Positions 17,868-27,204 are shown, counted from the stretch's first letter. The stretch is 64,000 bases of DNA from Methylobacterium nodulans ORS 2060 (GCF_000022085.1 NC_011892.1:1-64000), one strand, 5' to 3'. Notes: generated by a model from the sequence alone, not told the origin. Program-made: numbers and translations.

Positions 17868-18309
17868 GGGCGGCAAGGACGCCCTGTCGTCCTGGCTGGA
17901 GTCGACCTCCTGGCAGAGCTTCAGCGCGATCTCGGACCTCGACACGGCCAAATGGCTGTCCGAGCGCTGCGGCTCGTTCACCCAGAACGTGGTGTCCTAC
18001 AGCCAGCAGGCGCGCGCGGGCGGGGGCAAGGGCGGCGGCTCGGTCAGCCTGTCGGCCTCGACCAATCTGCAGAAGCGGCCGCTGATCTTTCCCGACGAGA
18101 TCATGTCGGCGATGCGGCGCGACGAGCAGCTGCTGTTCGTGGCCGGGATCGCGCCGATCCGCTGCGGCCGGCCGATCTATTTCCGGCGTCCGGAGATGGT
18201 GAGGCTGTGCGCGCAGAACCGCTTCGCGGCGCGCGCCTCGGGGGTGGATGCAGGGCCGGCCACGGCCGGGGCAAGCGGGGCGAATGCCGCGACCGGCAGC
18301 CCGGCCTGA
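17868..18309 (+). pseudogene. VirD4/TraG-type coupling protein, C-terminal fragment
   Basis: The frame encodes about 147 residues resembling the end of type IV coupling proteins: a segment like FSAISDLDTAKWLSERCGSFT (the DxxTAxxLS region after the last ATPase motif), SVSLSASTNLQKRPLIFPDEIM, DEQLLFVAGIAPIRCGRPIYF, and a variable Ala/Gly tail. Walker motifs and membrane helices are absent, so it is a 5'-truncated relic indicating that the replicon or an ancestor was conjugative. The family call rests on this C-terminal pattern only. Confidence 0.6.
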
Positions 18310-18346
18310 AGCCCCGGAACGCCGCCCCGGGCGGCAACGCCCGCGC

Positions 18347-18380
18347 GGGGGATCGGGGTGGCATGCCGCCCCGATCCCCC
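18347..18380. terminator. Long perfect hairpin after traG-like fragment
   Basis: A 34-nt palindrome centred on GGCATGCC, with 17-bp arms and a single T/G mismatch that would pair as G-U in RNA. It lies 38 bp after the stop. There is no U tract, so it is either a Rho-independent-like terminator or a protein site. A second hairpin, GGCCGCCC-GT-GGGCGGCC (18439-18456), follows. Confidence 0.5.
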
Positions 18381-18461
18381 CTCTCAACCTTGTCGCGTTT
18401 CGCGTCGTATCGCCCCCACCTTCCCGGGAGGATCAGGCCGCCCGTGGGCGGCCTTCTCCGG

Positions 18462-18632
18462 TCAGCAGGCTGACCGGAGGTCCGCGAGCTGCGCGCGCGC
18501 CGTGCGAAGGTCGCGCTCGATCTGACGGCGCTCGGCGGGGCAGAGGACGGAGGCCAGCTCGGCCCGGAGTTCCTCAACGTGAGCCTGGAGGGCGAGACGG
18601 GCGGCGGCGGGAGCGGAGGCGAGGCGCGGCAT
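18462..18632 (-). CDS. Small coiled-coil protein (56 aa)
   Basis: From the ATG at 18632 the product is almost entirely helical, with heptad-like Leu spacing (ALQAHVEELRAELASVL, IERDLRTARAQLADL). It ends inside a GC-rich hairpin (18458-18480) that may serve as terminator. Similar short Arg/Glu/Ala/Leu-rich proteins are frequent on alphaproteobacterial plasmids; the function is unknown. The start is uncertain because only a weak AGGGAC precedes it. Confidence 0.45.
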   Translation of the reverse strand: MPRLASAPAAARLALQAHVEELRAELASVLCPAERRQIERDLRTARAQLADLRSAC

Positions 18633-18657
18633 CGGGTGGGGTCCCTGGTGCGCTCGG

Positions 18658-18804
18658 GACCGTCCCGGGCGCGATGGCGACCTCAGAACGGGCCTCGGCG
18701 CCGCCTGCACCCCGAAGGGGCCGCAGCGCAGCGGAGGAGCCGCCCTGCGGCTTGCGGGCGGCGCCGAGGCCGGTTTCCTGTCGCTGATCGTGCCCGGGAC
18801 GGTC
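18658..18804. repeat. Large imperfect inverted repeat
   Basis: Arms of about 48 bp (18658-18705 and 18757-18804) share GACCGTCCCGGGC and CCTCGGCGCCGCC at matching ends. The 51-bp loop is GC-rich (AGCGCAGCGGAGGAG). A loop-like AGCGGAGCGGAGGAC string also occurs at about 25230-25250 near the primase-like gene. A structured RNA or a palindromic repeat family is possible. Confidence 0.5.
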
Positions 18805-19252
18805 CGACGGCGCCGGAGAGGGCACGGGCCGCGCATGGCCGGCGGTGCCAAAGGGGGCGCGGGCGGCACCTGGCGCGGAGGTGGCCGGAAGGGGCGTGCG
18901 GGCCGGACCGCTCCCGCCACGGTCCCGGACGATGCACGGGCTCGGCGGGGGACGGAACACGCGGTCGCGCGTTGCGCGAGGGATCGTAACCCCGCCGGAG
19001 GCCGAAACCCGTTTACGGGGTTCGGGGAGCCGCCGCAGGCGGCGAGTAGAGCCCGGTCCCGCAGGGACGCGCCCAGCTCCTGCCCGGCTCGATGTGCGCT
19101 CGGAGGTTTCGCGGCCGAACCCCGCCTTGCTCTCGGACACGCAGACGTAGAGGTAGGAAACGACATCACCGGAATTGGTTGCATGTTGATCAGCCATCGC
19201 CCTTGTCGTTTCTGGATCATTATGCTGAGCTTGGCCCTGAAGCGGGGACGAT
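18805..19252. other. GC-rich non-coding stretch with further short palindromes
   Basis: The frames across here are low-complexity. A short inverted repeat (ACCCGTTTACGGGGT) lies near 19006-19020. On the minus strand, an ATG at about 19197 preceded by AAGGGCG could start a protein (MADQHATNSGDVVSYLYVCV), but its continuation dissolves into low-complexity sequence, so at most the 5' end of a broken gene is present. Confidence 0.35.
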
Positions 19253-19429
19253 CTCGAATGTAGCCGGCCGGAACCGCCCGTCTTTCCCAACGCTGGTTGC
19301 GCCTACCTGTTCGATCGCGATGGGCAACGATGGGAGGTGAGCTTCGGCCGCCAATTCCTGCCTCGCTATCGCGAGTTCCGCGAGCGCCCCACGGTTCTCC
19401 TCGACAGTTTCCGAGAGCCGAGCAGATGA
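19253..19429 (+). pseudogene. 5'-truncated copy of the secreted-protein gene
   Basis: The last 58 codons (LECSRPEPPVFPNAGCAYLF to FRE-PSR) are about 88 % identical to the end of the gene tail at 21603-21773. The upstream part is missing. Its TGA overlaps the ATG of the next gene (ATGA at 19426-19429), so two paralogues once stood in tandem in one operon. Confidence 0.8.
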
Positions 19430-19806
19430 TGAAACACAATCTATCCATCAGCCTCTTCGCTGCGGCTGCACTCGTCGCTACCTTATCCTTTGCGCACGCC
19501 CTGGATAATGGCTTCGATCATGTGCGCGCCGGACCCCTTCGCTACAAGATTCCGAAGAGTTTCAAGGCAGATAACACGTCTGGAACTGAACTATTTCTTA
19601 TAATTAGCCTTCCAGATTGGGGCCCGCCGGAAAAGCATCGGCCCGGCTGGGAGTTCGCCGCGCACATTCTCGTCACCTCTCGACCTGCTCCGATTGGGGT
19701 TATTTATGACTATCAGTGGGATGGAACACCGGTAGGAAGTCAAACAACTTGGACGAAAATCAAACGTATCTACCGGATTGAGCCGGGCCTCACGGTCCAA
19801 GAAATG

Positions 19807-21534
19807 GGTTCTTCCGCACTTTGCGTGGAACGGTCGCGGTGACGCGGGAAGCGCAGGCTGATTCACGAGGCGGATGATCCTGTCCTCATCCCTGCCGGGC
19901 TGCACGATCGAGCGGGTCTTTCGCCACACCGATCACCTTGTCGTCATCGCCCATGGCCGCCGTTGTCATGGTCGATGTCCGACCTGTGGCACGCCCAGTT
20001 CCGCCGTTCACAGCCGCTATGATCGCCGTCCGGCCGATCTGCCGAGCATGGGCCAGCCTGTGACGCTGCGCCTGCGTATCCGACGCTTCTACTGCCATCA
20101 TCCCGCTTGCCGCCGCCGCACGTTCGCCGAGCCTCTTCCGCGGCTGATACCGCCGCGAGCGCGCCGGACCCGCCGCCTCGCTCAGGCCCAGACCCGGATC
20201 GGGCTTGCAGTCGGCGGCGAGGCCGGCGCGCGCCTGACCGGCCACCTGGGGATGCAAACCAGCCCCGACACGATCCTGCGCCTCGTGCACCGCCTCCCGT
20301 TGCCGAGAGCGAACGCGCCGCGCGCCGTGGGCATCGACGACTGGGCCATCCGCAAAGGTCGGAGCTACGGCACGCTTCTCGTCGACCTCGAACGGCGATG
20401 CCCGATCGACCTGCTGCCCGACCGCTCAGGGGCGACCGTTGCCGCATGGCTGCGTCGCCATCCCAGCATCCAGATCGTCGCCCGCGACCGCTCGACCGAG
20501 TACGCCCGAGCGGCCACCGCGGGCGCGCCGGCCGCCCTCCAGGTCGCCGACCGATGGCACCTGCTCCTCAACCTGCGCCAGGTTCTCGAACGCTGGCTTG
20601 GCCGCGTCCATGGCCGGCTGCGACAGCTCCCTCCTCTTGCGAGTGGTGACGGACGACAGCCAGGGGAGCGCCCGCGCGCCTATCGCCGCAGCGCAGCCGA
20701 GATTGCCGTCAGCCTCGACAGCCGCGCCCGCCGGCTGGCGGCCTATGAGGACGTGCGCCGACGCCATCTCGCTGGCGAGACCCTCCTGGCGATCGGCCGC
20801 GCCACGGGTCTGGCGCGAGCGACCGTGCGCAAGTACGCCCAGGCCGAGAGCTTCCCGGAGCGCGCGATCCGCAGACCCAATCCCTCTCGCCTCGATCCCT
20901 ACCTCGCCCATCTGGAGCAGCGCATGGCCGAGGGCTGCGAGAACGCTATGGCGCTCTGGCGCGAGATCCGCCGCCAGGGCTTCGCGGGAACCCATCGGCA
21001 GGTGCACCGCTTCGTCGCCGAGCGGCGCACGGCTCGCAAATGGCTGTCGCAGCCCGCCTCGACGAGCACTGAGGCGATCAGACCCTCACCCATCGCCTCA
21101 CCCAAGCAACTGGCCTGGATCCTGGTGCAGCCCCTCGCGACACTGCAGCCCCGCGCCGCGGCTGACCTCGCCCGCATCCGGCAGGATCCTGAAGCCGCAC
21201 GGATCGCCGATCTGGCGCGGCGGTTCACGATGCTCGTGCGTGCCTGTGGCCTGGGCGGCGACCGGCCGGCGGACCCTGCCAGCGAGCTCGACAGATGGCT
21301 GCTCGAAACCCGGAACTGCGGTGTCGCTGCGCTGGAGACCTTCGCGGCCGGTTTGGCGCAGGATGGGGCGGCCGTTCGGGCGGCGCTGACGACGTCCTGG
21401 AGCAATGCTCAGGCGGAAGGGCAGATCAGTCGGCTGAAGATGCTCAAGCGCACCATGTACGGTCGCGCCAGCTTCGCACTCCTCCGTAGCCGCATCCTCA
21501 TCGCTGCCTGATCCACGCAAAGTGCGGAAGAACC
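19807..21534 (+). mobile_element. ISL3-family insertion sequence
   Basis: Perfect 23-bp terminal inverted repeats starting GGTTCTTCCGCACTTTGCGT (19807-19829 and 21512-21534), flanked by the exact 8-bp duplication AAGAAATG (19799-19806 and 21535-21542). Length 1728 bp with one intact transposase. The perfect ends, perfect duplication and restorable host frame indicate a recent insertion. Confidence 0.95.
19874..21511 (+). CDS. ISL3-family transposase
   Basis: 545 residues, normal for the family. The N-terminal zinc-binding region has CHGRCPTC and FYCHHPACRRRTF, followed by an HTH (IGLAVGGEAGARLTGHLGMQTS), then the DDE domain with IDDWAIRKG, VADRWHLLLNLR and, near the C-terminus, WSNAQAEGQISRLKMLKRTMYGRA carrying the last acidic residue. 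No lesion is seen. The gene reads to within 23 bp of the right end. Confidence 0.93.
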   Translation: MILSSSLPGCTIERVFRHTDHLVVIAHGRRCHGRCPTCGTPSSAVHSRYDRRPADLPSMGQPVTLRLRIRRFYCHHPACRRRTFAEPLPRLIPPRARRTRRLAQAQTRIGLAVGGEAGARLTGHLGMQTSPDTILRLVHRLPLPRANAPRAVGIDDWAIRKGRSYGTLLVDLERRCPIDLLPDRSGATVAAWLRRHPSIQIVARDRSTEYARAATAGAPAALQVADRWHLLLNLRQVLERWLGRVHGRLRQLPPLASGDGRQPGERPRAYRRSAAEIAVSLDSRARRLAAYEDVRRRHLAGETLLAIGRATGLARATVRKYAQAESFPERAIRRPNPSRLDPYLAHLEQRMAEGCENAMALWREIRRQGFAGTHRQVHRFVAERRTARKWLSQPASTSTEAIRPSPIASPKQLAWILVQPLATLQPRAAADLARIRQDPEAARIADLARRFTMLVRACGLGGDRPADPASELDRWLLETRNCGVAALETFAAGLAQDGAAVRAALTTSWSNAQAEGQISRLKMLKRTMYGRASFALLRSRILIAA

Positions 21535-21757
21535 AAGAAATGGGGTCTGGTTTTGACATCGTGGTCCCCGATCAAGATCGCAAGTCGATGCCGATTGGCG
21601 TTCTCGAATGCAGCCGGCCAGAACCGCCCGTCTTTCCCAACGCTGGTTGTGCCTACCGGTTCGATCGCGATGGGCAACGCTGGCAAGTCAGCTTCGGCCG
21701 CCAATTCCTGCCTCGCTATCGCGAGTTCCGCGAGCGCGCAACAGCCCTTCTTGATAG

Positions 21758-23821
21758 CTTCCGCGAGCAATAGGTCTCTCAGCGACTTCTCTGACCCAAA
21801 CTCAAATCGATGAACTGTCTGCCATCGCCAGCAGCGGCCAAAGCGGGGCGAGGGTGGCCTATTACACCAAGCTCGCAGAATTTGGCGTGACATATGGCAG
21901 CCTCGCTCTAGGAGTGGTGCTCGAGGACCAGCTCAGCGGCCGCGTCGCAAATGCCTACTTCATGGCGGTTGCGGGCCCGAGAAGGCGTCTATGTCGAGCC
22001 CTGGCAATGGGCGGCTATCGGCGACGCCTTAATGCATCGAGATCTCGCTGCCCGGCGAGCTAGCGCTCAGATTGATGCAGACGGCAGTATCTATTACCCG
22101 GACCTCGGCTACGGCGTCATTCGAGACTATCACGAATTCGCCTTCCGCAATCTCGGGGGTACGGTTCCGGACGGGCAGGGCGTCACGATTGAGGCTTGGA
22201 CCGCTTACGCCCCTATCGAGGTCTTGGGCACGAGCACATGGGAGAGAATGCTAGCGGACTCATTGGTCGAGCAGCTTGGGGTCGGCGCGGGCGTTGCTGC
22301 GCAGATGGTCGTTGCCACCTGGACCCCCCTGATGTCGGGAATGTCGTTTGAGAAGCAGCCCTTAGCGGAGCGCTGGCTGGATACGCTTTGGCAGGCGCGA
22401 TCCGCGCCCTTCGCAGAGGGATCGCCACTCGCCTTCCCGACGGAAGTGGAGAATGCCTACATTGTCATGGGCACCCGTGGTGACGATACGCTGAGGGCCA
22501 ACGAGGAGGCAGCACAAGGCCGAGATATCATGCTTCTCGGCTTGAATGGGAATGACACGATCACCGCGGCCCAATCGGGAGGATATGTCGACGCCGGCGC
22601 TGGAGATGACCTCATCATCGGCCAGGGCTCTAATGCGAAAGTCGACGGCGGATCAGGTTTTGATAGCCTACAGCTCAATGCTCCCGATGCAACATCGAAG
22701 GCTTATATTTTTATTGATGACGCTTATTACGATAAGTTCTCCGGCGGATCATACTATTTTACTACAAGACCACACTCAACGACATCCGGCATCGAAGGTG
22801 AGCGATTTGCACGCATCGAAACCCTTGCAGGGACATCCGGCGATGACAGGTTTTTGGTTTACACTTTATCGACACAGGTTCTGCCAAATATAACCTTGGA
22901 TGCCGGCCCCGGGATAGACGAGATCTCACTAGAATTTTTGGGCGATCTTCCTGTAGTGGTTGATCTTCTGCAAACCCGCAATTCAGCAGAAATCCTAGGA
23001 GTCACTGATCCCGGTAGTATCACATTCAACCTGAGCAATTTTGAGAATGTGACCACCGGTAAAGGGAATGACATTGTCTTTGGAAGCAACTCGGACAATG
23101 CAATATCCGTTGGGGATGGACGTAACGAGGCGCATGGCCGCGACGGGAATGATAGGCTTTCTGGCGGAAAAGGCATCGACCGATTGTATGGCGACCGAGG
23201 AAAAGACGAAATATTAGGCCATGATGGCAATGATCTCCTCGACGGTGGAGACAATGACGACAAATTATACGGAATGGAAGGCGACGACATACTTCAGGGA
23301 GGGAGCGGCAATGATTTCCTGACCGGCGGCTCTGGTAAAGATCTTCTGGACGGCGGCGCAGGCGATAACGAACTGTTTGCGTATGAAGCGGAGGGTGGCG
23401 ATACCCTCCGGGGGGCGCTGGAAACGACCGGCTTCATGCATCAGGCGGCAACAATCTTCTTGAAGGTGGAGATGGTATAGACGTTCTCCAAGTCTGGTCG
23501 GGAAACAACACACTTCGAGGAGGGGCAGGAGACGACAACTTGATTGGAGGATCAGGGAATGATGTGCTCGACGGTGGCCCTGGCAATGATCGACTATGGG
23601 GCACATCAGGTGCTGATCTGTTCGTTTTGAGCCCAGGACAGGATTTTATTTATGATTTCGCCTTAGGTCAAGACCGATTGGTTGGCTCCAGGGGCATTTT
23701 TTCGGAGACGGGAAACATCTTTGAAGTATTACTGACACACGATAAAGGAAGTACAGTAATTAGTTTTGGTCGCCTGCAAGATTTTCAGCATTACAATGAT
23801 CTTGGTCTTTTATGGGCGTAA
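21758..23821 (+). pseudogene. RTX-type calcium-binding secreted protein, frameshifted
   Basis: Three frames join into one protein of about 685 residues. The N-terminal part (TQIDELSAIASSGQSGARVAYYTKLAEFG, 21791-21970) shifts near 21975 into the main frame (21951-23480), and that shifts at a run of six G (23410-23415) into the last frame ending at 23821. The main part has a globular domain, then glycine/aspartate nonapeptides (GGxGxDxLxGGxGND; about 23090-23610) that form calcium-binding beta rolls, and a C-terminal LGQDRLVG...FEVLLT segment typical of type I secretion substrates. No ATG opens the N-terminal frame. No type I secretion genes are adjacent. Confidence 0.8.
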
Positions 23822-24201
23822 GGAGTTGAGGCCCGGGGTGGTGCGGTAGGATGGGACGTCTGCGGAGAGAGGACTGTGCCGGGGGGCTGCCGTTTGTTCT
23901 CATTATGTTCTAACATCGCCCCGCACGCGAGTCACGCAGGAGGGGCGGAGCATGGGGCAGGGACGAGGCATCGGCGGCGCGCGGGTCACCTGCCTCGCTC
24001 AATACTTCTCAACAGCGGATCTCATAGGTGACGTCGAACGTCCTTTCGCCCTCATAGCCGAGAAGGTGCTCGCCGTGGATGCTTATTAAGCGCCGATATC
24101 CGACAGTTTTGTCATGTAATTTCGGCGATGATTTTCTGGATCTAGATCGCTAACCAGTATGATCTTTAATCGACTTTGTGGCTTCCGGAACGAGCCGGCG
24201 C
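23822..24201. other. Intergenic, with a possible C-terminal gene scrap
   Basis: On the minus strand, 24009-24080 reads IHGEHLLGYEGERTFDVTYE-IRC then stop. This looks like the tail of a real protein but has no upstream continuation. A TTCTAACATCG segment and an AT-rich block (24085-24175) lie on either side. Nothing else is supported. Confidence 0.3.
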
Positions 24202-25137
24202 CTAAGCGCCGGCCCGCACGCCCCGCTGCACCGGAATGCCCTTGGCGCGAGCCTTGTCGGCGAGGTTGTCGCTGATGCCGCCGCCCGGGAAATGGACGAC
24301 CCCGATCGGCATCGCCTCCAGCAGCGCGTCGTTGCGCCGGAAGGGGGCGGCCTTGCCGTGCTTCGTCCAGTCGGGACGGAACGCCACCTGCGGCACCTGG
24401 CGGCTGTCGGCCCACTTCGCCGCGATCAGCTCCGCTCCCTTCGGGCTGCCGCCGTGCAGCAGCACCATGCCGGGGTGCTTCGCCTTCACCCGGTCGAGCA
24501 CCACCCAGATCCGTTCCACGTCCTGATAGTCCTGGCCGCCGGTGAAGGCGATCCGCGGCCCCGGCGGCACCAGGATCTCGGTCTCGGCCTTGCGCTTGGC
24601 CGCGAGGAAGTCCCGGCTGTCGATCATCGCCGCCGTCATGGTGCGGTGGTTGACCTGCGAGCCGGAGCGGGGGCGCCAGAGCGAGCCGGTGTGGACGCGA
24701 TAGACCTCGGCCGCGGCGTCGCGGGCGAACTCGAAGGCGTTGCGCCGCTCCGTCAGGCTGAGCCCCAGCGCGATCAGCCGTTCCAGCTCGACCGAGCGGA
24801 CCTCGCTGCCGTCCTGCTCGCCCTGGGACTGGCGCTGCGCCAGCTCGTTGTCGTCGAGCTTGCGGTCGAGCTGTTCGGCCCGCCGGTGGAAGAGGTTGAC
24901 GAAGCCCCAGAGCAGGTCCGAGGCATCGTCCTCGAGGCGGGTGCCGGCGAAGACGTCGGCCAGGGCGTTCATGGCGCCGAGCATCGCGCTCTCGACTGCC
25001 TCGGGCTCCGGCAGCGGGCGCGGATCGGCGTCCTGCTCGAAGGGGCGGTAGTGGTGCGTCAGCAGCTCCTCCAGCAGGTGGCCGCCCTGACCGGCGCCAT
25101 GGTGATCCGTGAAGGAGGAAACGGGGGAGTCGAGCAT
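24202..25137 (-). CDS. DUF2493 (SLOG superfamily) plasmid protein
   Basis: 311 residues. The N-terminal half is helical (residues 20-185, acidic, with AMNALADVFAGTRLEDDASDLLWGFVNLFHRRAE). The C-terminal DUF2493/YspA-like SLOG domain runs from about 190: IAFTGGQDYQD (197-207), a Rossmann-type strand, MVLLHGGSPKGAELIAAKWA (224-243) and FPGGGISDNLADKA (283-297). SLOG proteins bind nucleotide-derived ligands; the precise role is unknown, but this form recurs beside primase-like and ParB-like genes on alphaproteobacterial plasmids, as here. Confidence 0.9.
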   Translation of the reverse strand: MLDSPVSSFTDHHGAGQGGHLLEELLTHHYRPFEQDADPRPLPEPEAVESAMLGAMNALADVFAGTRLEDDASDLLWGFVNLFHRRAEQLDRKLDDNELAQRQSQGEQDGSEVRSVELERLIALGLSLTERRNAFEFARDAAAEVYRVHTGSLWRPRSGSQVNHRTMTAAMIDSRDFLAAKRKAETEILVPPGPRIAFTGGQDYQDVERIWVVLDRVKAKHPGMVLLHGGSPKGAELIAAKWADSRQVPQVAFRPDWTKHGKAAPFRRNDALLEAMPIGVVHFPGGGISDNLADKARAKGIPVQRGVRAGA

Positions 25138-25373
25138 GGGAGCGCCTTCGGGTCCGGGAAGCCGCGACCGCCGCGGCCTTCATGGCGACTCCTCACCGGG
25201 TCAGGGTGGCGCGCGCACCCGGAGGGCCGGAGCGGAGCGGAGGACAGCCGCAGGCTGTTGCGCGCGACAACCGACCCGGTATCGGTCGCCCTCTGAAGAA
25301 GGCCGCTGCGCGGGCTCTCCGGGCCGCGGGGCCTGCCCGTCGATCAGCCCTCACGCTCCTCTCTCCGATCGGC
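25138..25373. repeat. Palindrome-rich intergenic DNA between backbone genes
   Basis: It contains GGAGCGGAGCGGAGGACAGC and the short palindrome ACAGCCGCAGGCTGT, followed by GCGCGCGAC. It resembles the loop sequence of the inverted repeat at 18658-18804. It separates the DUF2493 and toprim genes, both on the minus strand, and may be a terminator or attenuator. Confidence 0.35.
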
Positions 25374-26447
25374 TCAGACCACCGCGTCAGGCTCGATGGC
25401 CTCGAGGCGGAGGAAGTGCATCGCATCCTGCTCCGCGAGCTGGGGCGCGAGATGGAGCGCCAGGCCGCCCGGGCCGCGCGCCATCAGGTCGGTGTTGAAG
25501 TCATCGGCCGCCGGCACGAGCTCCCATACCTCGGGGACGCCGGCGGCCTCGGCCCGGGCTCGCAGGGTCGTGTAGGCGCGCACGCCCTCCGGATCGCCGT
25601 CGCGGGCGACATAGAGGCGCCGCAGGCCGGGAGGAAGGACGAGGGCGGCGAGGTGGTTGGCCGAGAGGGCCGCCGCCGCTGAGATCGCCGGCATCACGGC
25701 GTGCACCGATAGCGTGGTCTCCAGCCCCTCGCCGGCCACCAGCGTGTCCGGCACGGCGCCGGGGAACCGGACCCCGTGGCCGAGCTGGTGGCCGAGAGAG
25801 CGCCGCGGGTCGGCCAGCGCCGCCTTGCCGCGCCCGTCCGGAGCAAGCCAAGTGCGGGCGACGCCGGTGACCGTGCCGTGCAGGTCGGTGACGGCGGCCA
25901 GCAGGGCTGGATGCTGCTGGGATGGCTCGTCGTCCGAGACACGATGGTAGCAGCGCGGATGGTAGCGCAGGGCGGGCAGGCCGATGGCGCGGGCGAGCCC
26001 ACGCCCGGCGAGGTAGGTGGCTGCGGGCGTGCCGGCCACGGATCGCCCGGACCGGAACAGGCGCCGGGCAGCCTCCACCGTGTCACGCGTCGCAAGCGCC
26101 GGTCCGCCCTGGCCTGAGGCCTCCGGCCGGGCGGGCCTCGGCAGGCGCAGGAATTCGCGCGCCTCCTCCAGGGTCTCGCGCCAGTCGTCGTGGCCGCGGT
26201 TGAGCCGGATCAGGTCGAGGAGGTCGCCGTACTCGCCGCTCGCGGCATCGACCCATCGGCCGCGCGCGCCCTTGCCGGAGCTGGGGCCGGTCAGGCGCAC
26301 GTACAGGGACGAGCCGGCGCTGTTGTTCACATCGCCGACGAGCCAGTAGCGGCCCTGCCGGCGGCCATTGGAGAGGTAGTGACGGCAGACCACCTCGGCG
26401 ATCTCGCCGAGACGGCGCGCGAGCTCGGCTGCCGGATGCGACGGCAT
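25374..26447 (-). CDS. Toprim-domain primase-like protein
   Basis: 357 residues. The start at 26447 is supported by GGAGAC upstream; a longer frame exists but has no start signal. An N-terminal DNA-binding/DUF7146-like part (WLVGDVNNSAGSSLYVRL, GRWVDAASGEYGDLLDLI) precedes a toprim domain: GEGLETTLS (239-247, catalytic Glu240) and VARDGDPEG (280-288, metal-binding Asp283 and Asp285). This is the architecture of plasmid and phage P4-type primase-associated proteins; no helicase domain is fused. It probably acts in plasmid replication or transfer. Confidence 0.85.
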   Translation of the reverse strand: MPSHPAAELARRLGEIAEVVCRHYLSNGRRQGRYWLVGDVNNSAGSSLYVRLTGPSSGKGARGRWVDAASGEYGDLLDLIRLNRGHDDWRETLEEAREFLRLPRPARPEASGQGGPALATRDTVEAARRLFRSGRSVAGTPAATYLAGRGLARAIGLPALRYHPRCYHRVSDDEPSQQHPALLAAVTDLHGTVTGVARTWLAPDGRGKAALADPRRSLGHQLGHGVRFPGAVPDTLVAGEGLETTLSVHAVMPAISAAAALSANHLAALVLPPGLRRLYVARDGDPEGVRAYTTLRARAEAAGVPEVWELVPAADDFNTDLMARGPGGLALHLAPQLAEQDAMHFLRLEAIEPDAVV

Positions 26448-26772
26448 GGAAGTCTCCGGGTGCGAAAGGACGAAGCCAGGCTGCCGTAGAGATACACCGG
26501 ATGAGCGGAAGCCGGGCCAGGAGCATGGCGAGGATAGTTGGCCCATCCTTTGGGTCACGGGCTGGCTCTGAAGGGTGCGCCTCGGGGAGCGGCCGTCTCG
26601 CCACCTTCCCCAAGGTTCATCCTTCGCCCGCTGCCCTCTTGCTTTCGAACATCGGCGCGCACCCGCACGGTTCGCGCTCGAAGACCTGTCCGGCCGTCGA
26701 GAACAGGAGCCGAAGGTCTTGACGGTTACGACTGCCAAGCCCCATCTGACCTCTTTCACCGGGAGGATCAGG

Positions 26773-27204
26773 GTGGTCAATCAGGTCGCGCAGCAGCCGG
26801 ATGAAGCGATCGTCCGGACGGCCACAATCGTGATGGCCTACGTGTCCAACAACAGTCTCCGACCCGCCGAGCTGCCGGACCTGATCGCCTCCGTTCATGC
26901 GGCGATCGGTAGGGGCCGGGCACCTGAGCCCGCCGAGCCGCAGACGCCCCGGGCGACGCCGGCGCAGATCCGCCGCTCGATCTCGCATGAGGCGCTGATC
27001 AGCTTCGAGGACAGCAAGCCCTACAAGTCGCTCAGGCGGCACCTGACGACGCGCGGCCTGACACCCGAGCAATACCGCGCGAAATGGGGCCTGCCGCCCG
27101 ACTACCCGATGGTGGCGGCGGCCTATTCGGAAGAGCGCTCCGCACTCGCACGGGCGGCCGGCCTCGGCCGCAAGCGGGCCGCGGTCAGGCCGCCCGCCCG
27201 GTGA
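26773..27204 (+). CDS. MucR/Ros-family transcription regulator lacking zinc ligands
   Basis: 143 residues from the GTG at 26773 with GGGAGGATCAG in front. It follows the MucR layout: an N-terminal helical multimerisation region (TATIVMAYVSNNSLRPAELPDLI) and a C-terminal DNA-binding region with KPYKSLRRHLTTRGLTPEQYRAKWGLPPDYPMVA. In canonical Ros/MucR a Cys pair and two His bind zinc; here the segment before KPYKSL is ISHEALISFEDS and the protein has no cysteine at all. It stands divergent from the toprim gene across a 325-bp region and may regulate the backbone. Confidence 0.88.
   Translation: MVNQVAQQPDEAIVRTATIVMAYVSNNSLRPAELPDLIASVHAAIGRGRAPEPAEPQTPRATPAQIRRSISHEALISFEDSKPYKSLRRHLTTRGLTPEQYRAKWGLPPDYPMVAAAYSEERSALARAAGLGRKRAAVRPPAR

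Larger units (their letters stand above)
19426..21773 (+). pseudogene. Secreted hypothetical protein gene split by an ISL3 element
   Basis: The 5' part (19426-19806) encodes a signal peptide (ending near SFAHA) and 105 mature residues. The 3' part (21543-21773) continues in the same frame after removing the IS and one copy of the 8-bp duplication, restoring a protein of about 203 residues: GLTVQEM joins GSGFDIVVPDQD. The mature protein has no recognised family; it contains KHRPGWEFAAHILV and a C-terminal segment shared with the truncated paralogue just upstream. The present product ends 12 codons into the IS at 19842. Confidence 0.85.

Noticed and set aside
22500..23610. Regular GGNGND-encoding repeats considered as a CRISPR or minisatellite
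   Set aside because: They are in-frame degenerate RTX nonapeptide codons, not exact repeats with spacers. No CRISPR array was found in the window.
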